A stretch of DNA of 9,628 nt from Treponema sp. GTDB lineage: Bacteria; Spirochaetota; Spirochaetia; Treponematales; Breznakiellaceae. The position numbers and the translations under genes are program-made. Shown here one piece after another: positions 6,953 through 9,628 of the stretch (the first letter of the stretch is position 1; the number at the start of each line of letters is the position of its first letter). The notes beneath the pieces are model-generated. The model worked only from the letters and a program-made list of their open reading frames with translations. It was not told the DNA's origin and did no database searches. The DNA lies in NCBI GenBank assembly GCA_031254175.1, contig JAIRUY010000204.1, forward strand, positions 1 through 9,628. The letters run 5' to 3'.

Positions 6953-8680
6953 ATGTTAGATTTTAAAGATTATTTATCAGATATTCCTGATTTAGAATTT
7001 ATAAACTTTGCCCAGATGATTGACATTACATCACGGGATTACGCCGCTAATGATGCCATTTTGTACCGTTCAGAAGGACAAAAGGAGTTTACACGCTGGA
7101 ATTATGCCAGATGGGGCGAAGAATGCCGCAGGGTTGCGCGAGGTTTGCTTGCCGCAGGCCTTGTAAAAGGCGACCGTGTTGTTTTGTGGGCTGAAAACCG
7201 TCCTGAATGGATGGCTGTGTGGATGGGAACGTTAATTGCCGGTATCTGCATTGTACCTGTTGATTTCCTTTCTACGGAGCAGGAATGTCTTAATATAATA
7301 AAAATAACAAGGGCAAAAGCGTTCTTCTATTCAGGCAGAAAAAAGGATTTTGCCGCTTCTCTTCCGTCCAATGGTATTTCGCTTGCTGTCTCGATGCGCA
7401 TAAGCCCAGAAACCGAATTTGCCGGGTTTGGCAAAGATGCCGGCAGCCAAACACTGCCTCCGATTAACAGTATTTTGCCTGATGATCCTGCATCCATTGT
7501 TTTTACTTCCGGCACTACAGGTTTTGCAAAGGGGGTTACTCTTTCCCATAAAAATATAATTGCCAATGCCAGCGCCGCGATCCGTATTCTGGAACCAAGG
7601 CATTACGATGTGTTTATGAATGTTCTGCCGCTGCACCATACTTATCCTACTACATGTTCATTTATTGCGCCTCTCGCAATCGGCATTCCTGTTGTGATTG
7701 CGGAAAAAATAGTCGGCAAGGTTGTTGTAGATGATATAAGGGACGGAAAGGCCACGTTCCTTATTGCTGTTCCGCTTCTCTATGACAAGGTGATGGCGGC
7801 GATAGACAGCGGGTACAGAAAACTTTCGCCTGTTATACGAAAGCCTCTTGATGTCCTGCGCAAAATAGCCCTTGCTGAAGCCAAAAAAGGCAATCCTGTT
7901 TTTGGGCAGAAAGTTTTCCGGTTTATCCGGAAGAAGGCAAATCTTCAATCAATCAGAATTATGGTTGCAGGCGGCGGCCCCTTGAGCGTAAGTACATCGG
8001 ATTTTTTTGATTCCTTTGGTTTTAATATTGTTCAAGGTTACGGCATGAGCGAGAATGCCCCTCTTATTTCCGTAAATACTTACCGTCATAAACGCAATGA
8101 ATCGGTAGGACTTCCGGTCAGTTATACTGATGTAAAAATTCTCGATACTACGCCAGAAGGCATTGGTGAAGTTGCCTGTAAATCACCGTCAGTAATGCTT
8201 GGTTATTTTGAAAACGAAGAAGCAACCAAAGAAGTCATAACAGAAGACGGTTATCTTTTAACCGGAGATCTCGGCTACCGTGATAAAGACGGCTACCTTT
8301 ACATTATGGGGCGAAAGAAAAATCTTATTGTCGGTTCCGGCGGCAAGAATATTTATCCTGAAGAAGTTGAAGCTCATTTTGCAGAGTCCCGCGTTATCGG
8401 CGAAGTTCTTATTTTTGGAAGAAAAGATCCGGAAGGAGAAATTGTTTTTGCGGTGGCTGTTCCCAATTATGATTTTATCAAGGAAGATTATCCCGGCAGG
8501 GAAAATGATGACGGCTTTATCAACGGGCTTGTCAAAAAGGAAATTGAGGCTGCCAACCGTTCATTGCCTGTTTACAAAAAGATCAGCGATTTTATTGTGC
8601 GCAAAGAACCTTTTGAAAAGAACGCCCAGCAGAAAATAAGGCGCTTTTTATACAAGAGTTATGAAACACCGGGAAAGTAA
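6953..8680 (+). CDS. AMP-forming long-chain fatty acyl-CoA synthetase
   Basis: A 575-residue member of the adenylate-forming superfamily, most like long-chain fatty acid:CoA ligases, which make acyl-AMP and then acyl-CoA for membrane lipid synthesis or remodelling. Visible motifs: phosphate-binding loop TSGTTGFAKG 185-194; LPLHHTYP ending at 232; GYGMSE 362-367; TGD 437-439 with the adenine/ribose-binding Asp; hinge GRKK 453-456; GGKNIYPEEVE 463-473, typical of the long-chain group; and the C-terminal catalytic Lys561 in NAQQKIRR. All core motifs are intact. The frame opens at a TTG at 6938, but ATG 6953 is chosen because GAGGTG (6943-6948) lies just upstream. It has no membrane segment and probably works at the inner membrane face. 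A fatty-acid substrate is inferred from family resemblance; another carboxylic acid is possible. It is convergent with clpP, with 37 bases between the stops. Confidence 0.92.
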   Translation: MLDFKDYLSDIPDLEFINFAQMIDITSRDYAANDAILYRSEGQKEFTRWNYARWGEECRRVARGLLAAGLVKGDRVVLWAENRPEWMAVWMGTLIAGICIVPVDFLSTEQECLNIIKITRAKAFFYSGRKKDFAASLPSNGISLAVSMRISPETEFAGFGKDAGSQTLPPINSILPDDPASIVFTSGTTGFAKGVTLSHKNIIANASAAIRILEPRHYDVFMNVLPLHHTYPTTCSFIAPLAIGIPVVIAEKIVGKVVVDDIRDGKATFLIAVPLLYDKVMAAIDSGYRKLSPVIRKPLDVLRKIALAEAKKGNPVFGQKVFRFIRKKANLQSIRIMVAGGGPLSVSTSDFFDSFGFNIVQGYGMSENAPLISVNTYRHKRNESVGLPVSYTDVKILDTTPEGIGEVACKSPSVMLGYFENEEATKEVITEDGYLLTGDLGYRDKDGYLYIMGRKKNLIVGSGGKNIYPEEVEAHFAESRVIGEVLIFGRKDPEGEIVFAVAVPNYDFIKEDYPGRENDDGFINGLVKKEIEAANRSLPVYKKISDFIVRKEPFEKNAQQKIRRFLYKSYETPGK

Positions 8681-8717
8681 GAAATGCATGTAAAAGTACT
8701 GCAGCCGGTAAAAAACC

Positions 8718-9329
8718 CTAAATCTCATCCCTGCGGGTAATCACCTTGTTAATTAAGCCGTAATTAACCGCCTCCGCCGCATTCATCCAATAATCACGGT
8801 CGGTGTCTTTTTCAACCTGTCCGTGTGGAGTGCCGGTTTCATCTGCAATGAGGCGGTTGATCTTTTCCCTGAGTTTTTCAAGTTCTTTGGCGTGTATCTC
8901 AATATCTGTAGCAACGCCGCGTATGCCGGAAAGAGGCTGGTGAATGAGGTAATGGCTGTTGGGCAGCCCTGCCCGCCGCTCTTTGGGAGCAGCTAGCTGT
9001 ATGATCGCGGCGGCGCTTGCGACAAGACCCATGCCTATTGTCCAGATTTCAGGTTTTACAAAACGAATCATGTCAAAGATCGCGTAACCTGCATCGGCAT
9101 CGCCGCCGGGAGAATCGATAAAAACGCGGATAGGGTCATCGCCGGCCGCTTCCATCAACAGAAGCTGGCGTATGGTTTTCTCTGCCATGTCTTTATTGAT
9201 TTCACCTGACAACAGGATTGTTCTGGTTTTGAGCATTTTTACAGCAAGGAGATCTCCGGCAGGTTTTTTTTCTTCTTTGCCTGAATCTGCGCCTTCGTCT
9301 TCATCATATTCAAATAATTTGGGATTCAC
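8718..9329 (-). CDS. clpP: ATP-dependent Clp protease proteolytic subunit
   Basis: The serine peptidase that forms the tetradecameric Clp chamber and degrades proteins fed by ClpX, ClpA or ClpC. The 203 residues show the full catalytic triad: Ser105 in GLVASAAA, His130 in YLIHQP, Asp179 in DTDRDYW. Other family marks are IDSPGGDADAG (71-81), LPNSHYLIHQP (122-132) and TDIEIHAKEL (141-150). Around the nucleophile the sequence is ASAAAII rather than the common AASMGAF, and the N-terminus carries an acidic, Lys/Glu-rich extension (about 7-25) instead of the usual propeptide. Spirochaetes commonly carry more than one ClpP; this may be the more divergent paralogue, which cannot be decided here. It starts with GTG at 9329, with GGAGG (9341-9337) seven bases upstream. 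No clpX or other Clp ATPase is next to it: it is downstream of alr and convergent with the acyl-CoA synthetase. Confidence 0.95.
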   Translation of the reverse strand: MNPKLFEYDEDEGADSGKEEKKPAGDLLAVKMLKTRTILLSGEINKDMAEKTIRQLLLMEAAGDDPIRVFIDSPGGDADAGYAIFDMIRFVKPEIWTIGMGLVASAAAIIQLAAPKERRAGLPNSHYLIHQPLSGIRGVATDIEIHAKELEKLREKINRLIADETGTPHGQVEKDTDRDYWMNAAEAVNYGLINKVITRRDEI

Positions 9330-9349
9330 TTGTCTGCCTCCATGAAAAC

Positions 9350-9378
9350 ATAATATAGCTTTTCAGGATTGAAGGCAA
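9350..9378 (-). promoter_or_regulatory. Sigma-70-type promoter for clpP
   Basis: Read on the minus strand, TTGCCT (9378-9373) and TATTAT (9355-9350) are separated by 17 bases. A start near 9343 gives a short leader with GGAGG and the GTG start at 9329. The -35 overlaps the end of the 26-base palindrome, so a protein bound there could block it. Confidence 0.45.
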
Positions 9379-9401
9379 CCTGATTGCAAGCAATCAGGTT
9401 G
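9376..9401. repeat. 26-base palindrome between alr and clpP
   Basis: CAACCTGATTGC (9376-9387) and GCAATCAGGTTG (9390-9401) are perfect 12-base inverted copies with two bases between them; as RNA this is an 11-pair stem with a four-base loop. It follows the alr stop by 16 bases on the minus strand and overlaps the clpP -35. No T-run follows on the minus strand, so a standard intrinsic terminator is not supported. It may end or stabilise the alr transcript, or be an operator for clpP. Confidence 0.6.
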
Positions 9402-9417
9402 TAAACAATCACCTCTG

Positions 9418-9628
9418 TCATTCATATACCCTTGGCACCCTTTTATTGATATTACAGGTAATCTCGTAAGGAATTGTGCCAATTCGCCGGGCAAGTTCTG
9501 CGGCATCCGGCGCGCCGCCCCCGAAGATTACCGCCTGATCCCATCGTTTGACATCGCTGTTTGTGCCAAGCTCTACGCAGCAGAGATCCATGCAAATTCT
9601 GCCTGCCAATGGATAGATTTTTCCGTTG
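9418..9628 (-). CDS. alr: Alanine racemase, C-terminal end (runs off right edge)
   Basis: The last 69 residues of a PLP-dependent alanine racemase, which converts L-alanine to D-alanine for peptidoglycan. The visible part reads NGKIYPLAGRICMDL at its start, the conserved C-terminal-domain segment whose Cys-Met-Asp is part of the second subunit's contribution to the active site. It then has WDQAVIFGGG, ELARRIGTIPYEI, with the Tyr that contacts the PLP phosphate in known structures, and finally NKRVPRVYE, the classic end of Alr. The PLP lysine and catalytic tyrosine lie outside the window. The TTG at 9609 is an internal Leu, not a start, since the frame stays open to the edge. Its gene lies upstream of clpP on the same strand with an 88-base gap. 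A fusion with another domain upstream cannot be excluded. Confidence 0.93.
   Translation of the reverse strand, partial: NGKIYPLAGRICMDLCCVELGTNSDVKRWDQAVIFGGGAPDAAELARRIGTIPYEITCNINKRVPRVYE

Noticed and set aside
8280..8639. 119-residue plus-strand frame within the acyl-CoA synthetase
   Set aside because: It lies wholly inside the synthetase in another frame, has no family features, and the synthetase motifs TGD, GRKK and the catalytic lysine region occupy the same bases.
8681..8717. Bidirectional terminator between the acyl-CoA synthetase and clpP
   Set aside because: No stem of useful length is visible in the 37 bases; only a T6 run on the minus strand just after the clpP stop.
9418..9609. 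Stand-alone 63-residue gene starting at TTG 9609
   Set aside because: The frame continues open to the window edge with conserved alanine racemase sequence, so this is the tail of a larger gene.

Overview
The window looks like a stretch of chromosome from a Treponema-like spirochaete. This rests on the overall feel of the proteins (treponemal-style ClpP with an acidic N-terminus, long-chain acyl-CoA synthetase, TyrS, small one-helix membrane protein) and on a moderately AT-rich base composition; there is no rRNA to confirm it, so the assignment is inference. No mobile element with a transposase, tRNA, rRNA, CRISPR array or phage gene was seen. Gene density is high and no gene-free stretch reaches 300 bases.

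Layout. (1) Positions 1-455, minus strand: the first 151 residues of a RecQ-type DNA helicase that runs off the left edge. Its reading frame contains a compact cluster of inverted repeats (164-284) lying inside an unusual insertion between the Q-like motif and the Walker A motif, and its ribosome binding site and start codon lie in one arm of a perfect 10-bp inverted repeat. (2) 606-3293, plus strand: a membrane-bound hybrid histidine kinase (Cache-like sensor, HAMP, PAS, HisKA, HATPase, receiver). (3) 3351-5285, plus strand: a 644-residue protein of unknown function with a late hydrophobic segment. (4) 5313-5564, minus strand: an 83-residue single-helix membrane protein, convergent with the previous gene and divergent from tyrS. 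(5) 5623-6864, plus strand: tyrosyl-tRNA synthetase. (6) 6953-8680, plus strand: AMP-forming long-chain fatty acyl-CoA synthetase. (7) 8718-9329, minus strand: ClpP protease subunit, convergent with the synthetase. (8) 9418 to the right edge, minus strand: C-terminal end of alanine racemase, upstream of clpP on the same strand, with a 26-base palindrome between them.

The genes do not form one obvious pathway. They are mostly single-gene units of housekeeping functions (translation, lipid activation, proteolysis, cell-wall D-alanine, recombination) around one orphan sensor kinase and two uncharacterised proteins. Two start regions (hybrid kinase and tyrS) share a layout in which a good promoter -10 hexamer ends about seven bases before the ATG and no usable Shine-Dalgarno is present, which suggests leaderless transcripts; the small membrane protein gene may be a third case. 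By contrast recQ, the acyl-CoA synthetase and clpP have clear Shine-Dalgarno sequences. The most interesting signals are the palindromic cluster read in frame inside recQ, the hairpin over the recQ start, the possible leaderless starts, and the clpP upstream palindrome.
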